Below, piece after piece: positions 26,965 to 34,794 of a DNA stretch of 64,000 nucleotides. The notes below the pieces were generated by a model. That model saw nothing but the letters and a program-made list of their open reading frames with translations, was not told the origin of the DNA and searched no databases. Position numbers and translations under genes: made by a program. The DNA comes from Trichormus sp. NMC-1 (GTDB lineage Bacteria; Cyanobacteriota; Cyanobacteriia; Cyanobacteriales; Nostocaceae), in assembly GCF_001858025.1 (NCBI RefSeq), contig NZ_LZQD01000004.1:277243-341242 (forward strand), given 5' to 3'. Each line of letters starts with the position of its first letter. Within the stretch, counting starts at the first letter, position 1.

Positions 26965-27183
26965 CTAAGGTGATGATGAACTTACTAAATCGGCTGTTTC
27001 TCGATCTAAAACGGTGAGGGCTTCTTGAATTAATTCGACTTCATGAGTTTCAAAAAGTGATTCACCACATTGGTCACAAACCCATGCTGGAATTGCATCC
27101 CAAGAAATATGATAGCCTTTTCTATCAATGGTAAATGGGGCTGTTCCTCGGTGCATTTGTCCTTTACAATATAAGCATTCCAT
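26965..27183 (-). CDS. YgiT-type zinc-finger antitoxin
   Basis: A 72-residue protein with two CxxC pairs (MECLYCKG; WVCDQCGESLFE), the YgiT/MqsA-type zinc-binding antitoxin N-domain, lacking the separate HTH domain of full MqsA. AAGGAG lies 8 bases before its ATG, inside the end of the toxin gene, one base from the toxin's stop. Confidence 0.82.
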   Translation of the reverse strand: MECLYCKGQMHRGTAPFTIDRKGYHISWDAIPAWVCDQCGESLFETHEVELIQEALTVLDRETADLVSSSSP

Positions 27184-27184
27184 T

Positions 27185-27505
27185 TTAAATTCTCCTTGTG
27201 AAATCAGATGACCATTGTGTTGAATCAGGAATGTAAGCGGTGATGATTGCTAAATATTCGTCTTTGGGTGAACAAACTACGTGAATTGCTCGGTTATTTT
27301 GTCCAAAGCCTAATATCAAACAACTATGACCTCTTGTATCTTCAGGATAGTCTTCTATGACTTCTCCTGTCATCACAATTGACTGAATTTCTTTTGTTGT
27401 AATCATGCGTTCTGGACGTGATATTTGTCGAATGGTGTGAGGAAGAAATAGAAGGCGTTTAGCTGCTGTTTCTTTTATACGTTCATGAATGTTATCGAAT
27501 GCCAC
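27185..27505 (-). CDS. DUF4258 family toxin
   Basis: A 106-residue protein with the DUF4258 pattern ISRPERMITTKEIQSIVMTG, EVIEDYPEDTRGHSCLILG and the end IITAYIPDSTQW. DUF4258 proteins paired with YgiT-type zinc fingers form type II toxin-antitoxin modules, probably RelE-like RNases. Toxin-first order. Confidence 0.82.
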   Translation of the reverse strand: MAFDNIHERIKETAAKRLLFLPHTIRQISRPERMITTKEIQSIVMTGEVIEDYPEDTRGHSCLILGFGQNNRAIHVVCSPKDEYLAIITAYIPDSTQWSSDFTRRI

Positions 27506-27589
27506 ATTAATTTTAAAATAAATTCCCCCTATAGCATAATATTAAACTATCTATCAAATCTATGTTTGATTTTGCTACGGTGATAATTC

Positions 27590-27957
27590 TCAGGTGAGGT
27601 GAATATTTCCAGGTGTATCTGTCATGGTTCTATTATCTTCTCTTATTTACACGATCGCTCTACTAATCCCTAGTAATGCTTGAGTAAGATAACGTAAACA
27701 GATACAGGGTAAGCTTTTCAGGTGCGAACTGCTTGCAGCAGCGCTAGTTCCCTCCGGGACGCTCCGCGAACGCTATCGCTCTAATAATCCCTAGTAATGC
27801 TTGAGTGAGATAACGTAAACAGATACAGGGTAAGCTTTTCAGGTGCGAACTGCTTGCAGCAGCGCTAGTTCCCTCCGGGACGCTCCGCGAACGCTATCGC
27901 TCTAATAATCCCTAGTAATGCTTGAGTGAGATAATGTCAACAGATACAGGGTTTTTG
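27590..27957. repeat. Island repeat, copy f (three units, two with nested insert)
   Basis: The 5' module (CAGGTGAGGTGAATATTTCC) is followed by three copies of the tandem unit. In the second and third the usual GCGATCGC start is replaced by a 50-base GC-rich block (GCGAACTGCTTGCAGCAGCG, then GGGACGCTCCGCGAACGC), which is itself a dispersed repeat. The two nested copies are identical, so the insertion preceded a recent duplication. The rest of 27506-27589 holds nothing seen. Confidence 0.75.
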
Positions 27958-27970
27958 GAGAGTTACTAAA

Positions 27971-28108
27971 ATGGGCGTAGATTTTGGATATAATCGAATT
28001 AAGTTACCTTCCAGCTATATTTACACTATACTTTATAATCAAATGGAAGATGACTTTGATTATTTAGCTGAACAATCTCAAATTGCAATTGTCAAAGATA
28101 GAGTTTAG
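27971..28108 (+). CDS. Short ORF of 45 residues beside the IS element, unknown
   Basis: ATG 27971 to TAG 28108, product starting MGVDFGYNRIKLPSSYIYTI and acidic in the second half. The IS element begins exactly at its stop codon. It may be a complete small gene or the remnant of a longer one; no family recognised. Confidence 0.3.
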   Translation: MGVDFGYNRIKLPSSYIYTILYNQMEDDFDYLAEQSQIAIVKDRV

Positions 28109-29242
28109 GACTTACGCATTGACAAAAAATATCATCTATGTAGTCTAGATAATGGCATCCTTGCGAAGGTTGGCAAAAATATGCTCACGGACAACAGAAG
28201 TAAACAGATTCCTTTGTACTTCATACCAATTGCTAATTATATTTTCAGAGCGCATAAACTCCAATTTCACAAAAGCTTGAAGTGAACAAAATATATGAGT
28301 TTTGATTGCACAGGTATCTCTAACCATGAACCGACAAATTCCACATACTTGTTTTATGGCTCGATGAAATGTTTCAATACCCCAATGGGTATCATGAATT
28401 GTGATAAAGGTACTTCTGGTTATGTCTTTGATTTTCTCCTCATCTAGTAGATATAAAATATAATGTCTAGAGTCTTCCTTTTTAAAGTCTTTCCTAAACA
28501 ATTTTATAAATCCAAATTCTTTCAGATGAGTCCTTAATCCTTCTTGGGGAATAGCCAGAGTGCTTACTTGACAATACTTGTGTGGCTCATTTGAAACAGT
28601 TCTATTTTTTTCAATTCCGAATAGGAAACCCAATTTCTGGTTTTTTAGAAATTTCAAGTTTTCTACTCCAGAATACCAACTATCTCCTGTTACCATTCTG
28701 GGTTTGACTCCCCAGCTTATTATTTCAATTACCATTTCTCTAAAATAATCGTTTTTTGTTTTTCCCTCCTTTTTATCATATATTCTATAATTTATTGGTA
28801 CTGAATTACCATTAATATCACTGTAATATAGACTAATTAAATTTAAGCCAATAATAGTTTTATGGGCTTTCCCTGACCAAAAATAACTGATTAATTCCGC
28901 ATTTTTAGGGTCGCTGTAAATCTTTTCTATGACTGTATCGTCTACACTTAATATCCCTCCTTCCAGATTGATAATTTTCTCTATTATGCTGAATAAATCT
29001 TTGGGTTCGTATCTCTCTCTCAATAAAAAGCGGTTTACACTATCATGTGAAACATCTCCCAATATCTCCGCTAACCTACTGCACCCTCCATACTTTGGCT
29101 CTGACAGCAAAAATAAGGTGTAGATGTCTAGATTGCATTGTGCTGTCGAGGGTTTAGTAATTTCTCTCATTCTCTCATACCCATTACTCGACGACTCTTA
29201 TTTATCAATGCACTATTTTGTTATTCTGTCAATGCGTAAGTC
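28109..29242. mobile_element. IS701-like insertion sequence, about 1.13 kb
   Basis: Ends are perfect inverted repeats: GGACTTACGCATTGACA at 28109 (shared to 28124-28125) and TGTCAATGCGTAAGTCC at 29227-29243. Flanks are TTAG on the left and CTAG on the right. IS701-family elements are reported to duplicate a 4-bp YTAR target; both flanks fit that form but differ at the first base, so either one base has mutated or the flanks come from different insertions. One transposase gene fills the element. Confidence 0.8.
28145..29170 (-). CDS. DDE transposase, IS701-like
   Basis: A 341-residue full-length-looking transposase. Acidic triad candidates are Asp in LSVDDTVIEK (near 77), Asp in VTGDSWYSG (near 160) and Glu in THWGIETFHRAIKQ (near 268), an arrangement typical of the IS701/DDE_5 group. 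No internal stop or frameshift, so the element could be active. Confidence 0.82.
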   Translation of the reverse strand: MREITKPSTAQCNLDIYTLFLLSEPKYGGCSRLAEILGDVSHDSVNRFLLRERYEPKDLFSIIEKIINLEGGILSVDDTVIEKIYSDPKNAELISYFWSGKAHKTIIGLNLISLYYSDINGNSVPINYRIYDKKEGKTKNDYFREMVIEIISWGVKPRMVTGDSWYSGVENLKFLKNQKLGFLFGIEKNRTVSNEPHKYCQVSTLAIPQEGLRTHLKEFGFIKLFRKDFKKEDSRHYILYLLDEEKIKDITRSTFITIHDTHWGIETFHRAIKQVCGICRFMVRDTCAIKTHIFCSLQAFVKLEFMRSENIISNWYEVQRNLFTSVVREHIFANLRKDAII

Positions 29243-29311
29243 CTAGAATATTCAATTTCGGAAAGTTCATTTCTTATTTTAAGTGGCATATACAAAAATT
29301 ACTCATTTAAT

Positions 29312-30508
29312 TTATAGTTCATTTGATCTATATTTTCTAAAACTAGATTCTATTGATTTATCTATTGATAAATATGAATCACTTTCACTGCTAAATAGTT
29401 CTCTAAAGAAGTAGTAAAAATACATTCTTTGAGAATTACCAATTTTTCTAGCAGTTTTACTGATATCGTCTAATGTTAGAATTAACTCGTCAAGAAAACT
29501 TTGATCATTATTGCTAAGATTAATCTGGGTAATCTTCTGATTTATATCATCAAATGAATCAATCAGATGTTTATCTTTTAAAAATCCTACAGCAGCACCA
29601 AAACCCGTCATTAGTTGTGATTTAGTAAATATCTTATCTACGCTATCACCAAAAGGTTTACTTGATAATCGGATTTGCTCATCATTAAACTTCCAATCAC
29701 CTGACAATTCGCGTATTTTTTTAACAAATTCATTATATGTTATTAGATAACTTTTAAATAGATCCTTATTCTGATTTTCCTGCGCGAGATTTTCTAAACT
29801 TTTAATGATTTCAAGTAAGTCTCTTCTATCTAAACTAGCCTCATCTCTAAGAAGGTAGGAAGTAAAGCCATCTATTACATCATTAAATCTATATTCAAAT
29901 CTATATTCCCCAATTTCATGAGGACTTGGTTCATCAACTTCTTTAAGTAACTTGATTTCTGAAGAAATACTTTCATCAAGATAATCAGAATAAAGTATTT
30001 CTATTTGATGTCTAACAGACATAGGGGATTGACCAGTATTAAGTGTTAGCATTCTGTAAAGAATACCTATTTTATTAATGCCTAAATAAATTTCAAATCT
30101 TAATTTATGATTATGAAATTTTTTGAGTACATCTATATTATTTTCAAACTGTAAATCTTGATCTACATCTATTAATGAGTGTGTTCTTTGTAGTCCATCA
30201 AGAATTATTAATTTATCTTTATGGGAATTTATATAATTGATAATTGTATTATCATGAACATTATCAAAATCTATATTTTCCTGGATGTCATTACTAAGAG
30301 CTAAAACTATAGGTGGTATAGTACACCCTATTTTTATATCTTCTTTTAGTAGGTTATATATTGATGAATATGATTTTAATCTCTTCCTTTGCAAAGGATT
30401 GTTTTTACTAATAAAATTAGCTATTTCTAAATATTCATCAATAGAAATTTCCGTCAGAATATTGTGCGCGTTTATTCTGTTATCAAAGATTCGAGAAAGT
30501 ATTTTCAT
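29312..30508 (-). CDS. DGQHR/ParB-like protein (DndB-like), unknown role
   Basis: A 398-residue protein with ILDGLQRTHSL at 102-112, a variant of the DGQHR motif found in DndB and ParB/DUF262-like proteins, followed by LRFEIYLGIN and RMLTLNTGQSPMSVRHQIEIL as in that superfamily. DndB is a regulator in phosphorothioate DNA modification, but no dndA/C/D/E genes are in the window, so this is a stand-alone relative. The canonical Q-H of DGQHR is L-Q here. AT-rich like the rest of the island. Confidence 0.5.
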   Translation of the reverse strand: MKILSRIFDNRINAHNILTEISIDEYLEIANFISKNNPLQRKRLKSYSSIYNLLKEDIKIGCTIPPIVLALSNDIQENIDFDNVHDNTIINYINSHKDKLIILDGLQRTHSLIDVDQDLQFENNIDVLKKFHNHKLRFEIYLGINKIGILYRMLTLNTGQSPMSVRHQIEILYSDYLDESISSEIKLLKEVDEPSPHEIGEYRFEYRFNDVIDGFTSYLLRDEASLDRRDLLEIIKSLENLAQENQNKDLFKSYLITYNEFVKKIRELSGDWKFNDEQIRLSSKPFGDSVDKIFTKSQLMTGFGAAVGFLKDKHLIDSFDDINQKITQINLSNNDQSFLDELILTLDDISKTARKIGNSQRMYFYYFFRELFSSESDSYLSIDKSIESSFRKYRSNEL

Positions 30509-30627
30509 AACAGTTAGATTCTATAGTAATCAATTCTATAATTTTATCATAGTTTTAAAAAAATAACTCAAAACAACACAATATGTAAAGAAAAATTAAG
30601 TAAGATTTTTTACGAGATATCCAACCG

Positions 30628-30797
30628 TGCGATCGCCCTAAACATCCCTAATAACGCTTGAGTGAGATAACGTAAACAGATACAGGGTAAGGTTTTCAGG
30701 TGCGAACTGCTTGCAGCAGCGCTTCGCTATCGCTCTAGTAATCCCTTGTAATGGTTGAGTGAGATAATGTGAACAGATACAGGGTTTTTGGGTTGAA
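30628..30797. repeat. Island repeat, copy g (two units)
   Basis: Two tandem-type units beginning GCGATCGCCCTAAACATCCC and GCGAACTGCTTGCAGCAGCG, ending with CAGGGTTTTTGGGTTG. It accounts for most of the 352-base gap 30509-30860. Confidence 0.75.
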
Positions 30798-30860
30798 ATT
30801 TAGCATTATTAATTATAGGTATTGTTGGGTTTTGTCAACCCAACTTACTAACTTTTATTT

Positions 30861-31202
30861 TCATGAAACTAATTCATCAATTTTTGCTATTTCATGATTT
30901 TTCTGATTTTGACAAAATTCTTCAAACAAGGTAAAAAATCTATTTACTGCGCTTTTTTCATCGGCTGAATGGAAAAGAAGAATACTTGACCATAATTGAC
31001 CTGTTTCTACATTGAATTTGTGTCTTATCCATTGTAAAAAAGTTTGAAATTCAGTTTCTTCTGCTGTTAAAGGAATACCAATTTCTCGACGGGCAAAATA
31101 GTATCCATCTAAAAATGCTTGGAGGCTAAAAATAGAATTTTTACCTAAATACATTGCAGGTCTTTTTTTGATCTTTTGCAGTAAGTTGTAGAGATTATCC
31201 AT
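30861..31202 (-). CDS. Conserved small protein, possible immunity protein
   Basis: A 113-residue soluble protein with a KKRPAMYLGKNSIFSLQAFL start, then YYFARREIGIPLT and FQTFLQWIRHKF. I have seen this pattern in small proteins near contact-toxin genes but cannot name a family with certainty. It lies 23 bases downstream of a papain-fold toxin remnant on the same strand, the normal place for an immunity gene. Confidence 0.5.
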   Translation of the reverse strand: MDNLYNLLQKIKKRPAMYLGKNSIFSLQAFLDGYYFARREIGIPLTAEETEFQTFLQWIRHKFNVETGQLWSSILLFHSADEKSAVNRFFTLFEEFCQNQKNHEIAKIDELVS

Positions 31203-31225
31203 GTTTAACTCACTAAATTTCTAGG

Positions 31226-31480
31226 TTAAAAGTAAGTTTCTGTGATTTGAAACTCTAATCCTGCATCTAAAATAGGTGAATAGAGATTCTGTATCCAGTT
31301 TAATCGGGTAATGCCTTGATGGTGAATATTGTCAAAAACAAGTTCTCCGTCATTTATCTCAATAATAACACCTTCATGATGACCAGTGGTAGCAATCAAT
31401 TCTCCAATACTATCATCACAAATTCTGCCATAAATTGGATCTTGAGAATTTGTGGAGATTTGAATATGTAGGATGATGTG
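31226..31480 (-). pseudogene. Papain-fold toxin (Tox-PL-2-like) C-terminal remnant
   Basis: An 84-codon open frame, with no usable start and a TAG just upstream at 31481-31483, encodes IYGRICDDSIGELIATTGHH, then EGVIIEI, LVFDNIHHQGITRLNW and NLYSPILD. The GHHE...V and FDN...H pattern matches the His and Asp/Asn parts of papain-fold toxin domains of polymorphic toxins. The segment that would carry the catalytic Cys is missing. A toxin cut from its delivery part and inactivated. Confidence 0.55.
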
Positions 31481-31534
31481 CTAAAATATAAAAGCAGAGC
31501 AGTAAATATTAATTTATCCTCAAGGACAAATCAA

Positions 31535-31771
31535 ATGACTGTTGAAGAAATAATTATAGACAAGGTAAAAATATTACCTCCTGATAAACAACAAGAGGCG
31601 TTAGATTTTGTAGAGTTTTTATTAGAAAAAATGCGAAAACAAGGGTTATCTAATCAAATAAAAAAATCAAGTATTTCGGCTTTAACTATGGCTCAAGAAT
31701 ACGTTGGTTGTGTGGAAGCAGCCGATGATTTATCTACTAATAAAGATTATATGAATGGTTACGGTACATGA
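31535..31771 (+). CDS. VapB/DUF2281-like antitoxin
   Basis: A 78-residue antitoxin from ATG 31535, chosen because AAGGA lies 8-12 bases before it; the longer frame from 31478 is unlikely. The LPPDKQQEALDFVEFLLEKM motif matches the antitoxin at 924. Its stop overlaps the toxin start (ATGATG at 31768). Confidence 0.78.
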   Translation: MTVEEIIIDKVKILPPDKQQEALDFVEFLLEKMRKQGLSNQIKKSSISALTMAQEYVGCVEAADDLSTNKDYMNGYGT

Positions 31772-32187
31772 TGAGAGGATGTGTTTTATTAGATACGGGT
31801 CCATTGGTAGCTATAATTAATCGTCGTGATCAGTTTCATGGTTGGGTAACATCACAATGGGATAACATTGAGCCTCCTTTATTAACTTGTGAAGCTGTAA
31901 TTTCTGAGGCTTGTTTTTTGTTGCGAAATGTTTATGGTGGTCAAGATGCTGTGATAAATTTGGTGAAGAATGGAGTTATTAAAGTACCTTTTAAGTTGGA
32001 TGATGAATCTGTAATTATTGGTGAACTTATCAAGATTTATCAATCTGTTCCGATGTCTTTTGCAGATGCTTGTTTGGTACGGATGTCTGAACTTTATAAT
32101 GATAGTTTTTTATTAACTTTTGATAGTGATTTTCTGATTTATCGGCGCAATAAAAATCAAGTTATTCCGGTAATAATGCCACAATAG
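31768..32187 (+). CDS. VapC-type PIN toxin
   Basis: A 139-residue PIN protein that looks intact: Asp9 in LLDTGPLVAIINRRD, Glu in ISEACFLLRN (near 47), Asp in MSFADACLVRM (near 99) and Asp in LLTFDSDFLIYRR (near 118-120). Coupled to its antitoxin by overlap. With higBA, the RelE pair and YgiT/DUF4258 it is one of the few complete modules of the island. Confidence 0.85.
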   Translation: MMRGCVLLDTGPLVAIINRRDQFHGWVTSQWDNIEPPLLTCEAVISEACFLLRNVYGGQDAVINLVKNGVIKVPFKLDDESVIIGELIKIYQSVPMSFADACLVRMSELYNDSFLLTFDSDFLIYRRNKNQVIPVIMPQ

Positions 32188-32205
32188 GACGTTTGATTTA
32201 GTTCA

Positions 32206-33185
32206 GGTGATAATTTTGGTGGTGAGGTGAATATTTACACGATCGCAGCTATCGCTCCACTAATCCCTAGTAATGCTTGAGTGAGATAACGTAAACAGAT
32301 ACAGGGTAAGCTTTTCAGGTGCGATCGCTCCACTAATCCCCAGTAATAGTTGAGTGAGATAACGTAAACAGATACAGGGTAAGCTTTTCAGGTGCGATCG
32401 CTCCACTAATCCCCAGTAATAGTTGAGTGAGATAACGTAAACAGATACAGGGTAAGCTTTTCAGGTGCGATCGCTCTACTAATCCCTAATAATGGTTAGG
32501 TGAGATAATGTAAACAGATACAGAGTAAGGTTTTCGGACTGCGATCGCTCAGTAATCCCTAGTAATGCTTGAGTGAGATAACGTAAACAGATACAGGGTA
32601 AGCTTTTCAGGTGCGATCGCTCCACTAATCCCCAGTAATAGTTGAGTGAGATAACGTAAACAGATACAGGGTAAGCTTTTCAGGTGCGATCGCTCTAGTA
32701 ATCCCTAGTAATGCTTGAGTGAGATAACGTAAACAGATACAGGGTAAGGTTTTCGGGTGCGATCGCCCTAAACATCCCTAGTAATACTTGAATGAGATAA
32801 CGTAAACAGATACAGGGTAAGCTTTTGAGGTGCGATCGCTCTACTAATCCCTAGTAACGCTTGAGTGAGATAATGTAAACAGATACAGGGTAAGCTTTTC
32901 AGGTGCGATCGCTCCACTAATCCCTAGTAATGCTTGAGTGAGATAACGTAAACAGATACAGGGTAAGGTTTTCAGGTACGATCGCTCCAGTAATCCCTAG
33001 TAATGGTTAAGTGAGATACAGGGTAAGCTTTTCAGGTGCGATCGCTCTAGTAATCCCTAGTAATGCTTGAGTGAGATAACGTAAACAGATACAGAGTAAG
33101 GTTTTCAGGTGCGATCGCTCTATTAATCCCTAGTAATGGTTGAGTGAGATAATGTGAACAGATACAGGGTTTTTGGGCTGTAATT
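32206..33185. repeat. Tandem array of about 13 units of 73 bp (island repeat, copy h)
   Basis: After the 5' module (TCAGGTGATAATTTTGGTGG) come units starting at 32248, 32321, 32394, 32467, 32541, 32613, 32686, 32759, 32832, 32905, 32978, 33038 and 33111. Most are 73 bp, start GCGATCGCTC and contain AGATAACGTAAACAGATACA; units at 32467 and 32541 are 74 and 72 bp, and that at 32978 lacks 13 bp. The array ends in GGGTTTTTGGGCTGTAAT. No open frame or unique spacers. Confidence 0.9.
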
Positions 33186-33243
33186 TAGTGTTATTAATGG
33201 TGGGTTACGATGTTGTTAACCCACCATACAGTATTGTTTATCC

Positions 33244-33492
33244 CTAGTTTAAAGAAAGGGATTTCTGTATACCTAAATGTGTAATATATATAGGAGTTAT
33301 ATCGTCAAAAACTCGATATTCGTCCTTGATATAGCCCTCCTTACCTAAGTAAATTAATATGTTTTCTAATTCATTACCGTCTACACCTGTTTTTTGACGA
33401 ATCTGTTGAAAGATTATTGCTTTTGATTCATCACCATCAGCGATTTCAGCAATAATTCTCAAAACTAGGTCTATTTTCTGTTCTTGAGTCAT
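33244..33492 (-). CDS. Small winged-helix-like protein, unknown
   Basis: An 82-residue protein. VLRIIAEIADGDESKAIIFQ, then GNELENILIYLGKEGYI and THLGIQKSL suggest a small winged helix (helix, helix, wing, helix). It could be a DNA-binding or protein-binding partner. It is followed downstream by the tandem array and preceded by the GTPase on the same strand, 155 bases away. Confidence 0.55.
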   Translation of the reverse strand: MTQEQKIDLVLRIIAEIADGDESKAIIFQQIRQKTGVDGNELENILIYLGKEGYIKDEYRVFDDITPIYITHLGIQKSLSLN

Positions 33493-33646
33493 AATTCATA
33501 CCTAAAGAAGAAACTACTAAACACCATAGTATTCAGTATTGCCAGATTTGGTTGGGTATAAACCGTAATGGATTAGAGGGATATTTCATCCTGGTTTTTT
33601 ATAACTTCAATTATTAGGAAAGGACAAAATTTTATATGATATGCCC

Positions 33647-34681
33647 TCAGCTAAGAAAATAAAAAATACTTCCTATAGTAGCACCTATGACACCACCAAT
33701 AGCAGCACCAACAGGTCCCCCAATAGTAGCACCAACTCCCGCACCGGCAATGGCTAAAGCTGGAATAACTTCTATAATTTTTTTCTTAATTTCTTCTTTT
33801 TGAAACTTTGTAAATATGAAATCATTAACATTAAATTCACTTTCAGAGTCTGCTTCATTTTGAGATTCAGATTTATTATAAAAATTCCAATTCGGCTCTT
33901 TACTATTTTTATTAGATTGTGATTTATTGATTCTAGAAGCTGTTGCCATTAAAAATGGAATAGCTCCTCTTTCAGTCATTCTTATAAATACTTGTGTATA
34001 TAGTTCTTCCAACCATCTTTTTCCATCTGGTGTTGTTTGACTTTTATTATCTACTGCAACTGCGGGAATTTTATTTGCAATTTCATTACCTGTGTGTTTT
34101 GCAATCTCATTTCTAATGCGTTTAGTTCTTTCTGCTAATTCTTCTAAATAATCATCAGCGTTATTTGCACGGGTGAAGACAATAACAGAATGTTCCCATA
34201 CTGTCGGTGTAAATGCTTCGGAAATGATTTGTATACCTTGTTTTTCAGATCCGTCAACTCTTGATTCATCAAGACGAGTGACAAACCAAAGTAAATCAAT
34301 TTGTTTGACTTGACGTTGAATCAATTCTATATACTTTTCATTATTACCTTTTTCTGGAATCTCGTCACATAAACCAGGTGTATCAATTATTGAACATTTA
34401 ACTCCATTTATTTCATGTTCATATTCCTGAACATCCATTGTTGTAGGATCATATTTCCCTACAGTAGCAATTTGTTGGCCAAGTAATGAATTAACCGTAC
34501 TAGATTTACCAACTCCAGTTCTACCTGCTAAGAGAAAAACAAATTCTTTATCTTGAGATAGTTGTAATTTCTCAATTAATAAGACTAAGATTTCACCGAA
34601 TGAAGAAGATATAGATTCTTTACTGGCTTCTAATTTTTTTGTAAGTTCCTCTATCAGCTTTTTAGTTGATTCATTAAGCAT
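33647..34681 (-). CDS. AIG1/dynamin-like GTPase with glycine-zipper tail
   Basis: A 344-residue GTPase from ATG 34681 (the longer frame starts TTG 34705). An N-terminal helix leads to the P-loop GRTGVGKS at 53-60, a switch Thr near 80, DTPG at 100-103, and TRANNAD at 170-176 as the base-recognition motif. Residues about 300-344 are hydrophobic and Gly-rich (AGAGVGATIGGPVGAAIGG), a glycine zipper likely to insert in a membrane. GTPases of this kind occur in cyanobacterial conflict loci, but the role here is unknown. Confidence 0.72.
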   Translation of the reverse strand: MLNESTKKLIEELTKKLEASKESISSSFGEILVLLIEKLQLSQDKEFVFLLAGRTGVGKSSTVNSLLGQQIATVGKYDPTTMDVQEYEHEINGVKCSIIDTPGLCDEIPEKGNNEKYIELIQRQVKQIDLLWFVTRLDESRVDGSEKQGIQIISEAFTPTVWEHSVIVFTRANNADDYLEELAERTKRIRNEIAKHTGNEIANKIPAVAVDNKSQTTPDGKRWLEELYTQVFIRMTERGAIPFLMATASRINKSQSNKNSKEPNWNFYNKSESQNEADSESEFNVNDFIFTKFQKEEIKKKIIEVIPALAIAGAGVGATIGGPVGAAIGGVIGATIGSIFYFLS

Positions 34682-34794
34682 GAAATTGATCCTTATGTTT
34701 TTCAAAACAATACAATAGATTATAATTTAAACCGCAAATGTACGCAACCCAACGCCAAAACATCCGCGTTAATCTGCGTACATCCGCGTTCTAA

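Noticed and set aside
29312..30508. Phosphorothioation (dnd) locus
   Set aside because: Only a DndB-like protein is present; no dndA, C, D or E.
32248..33185. CRISPR array
   Set aside because: The repeating unit is the whole 73 bp; there are no unique spacers between short repeats and no cas genes in the window.
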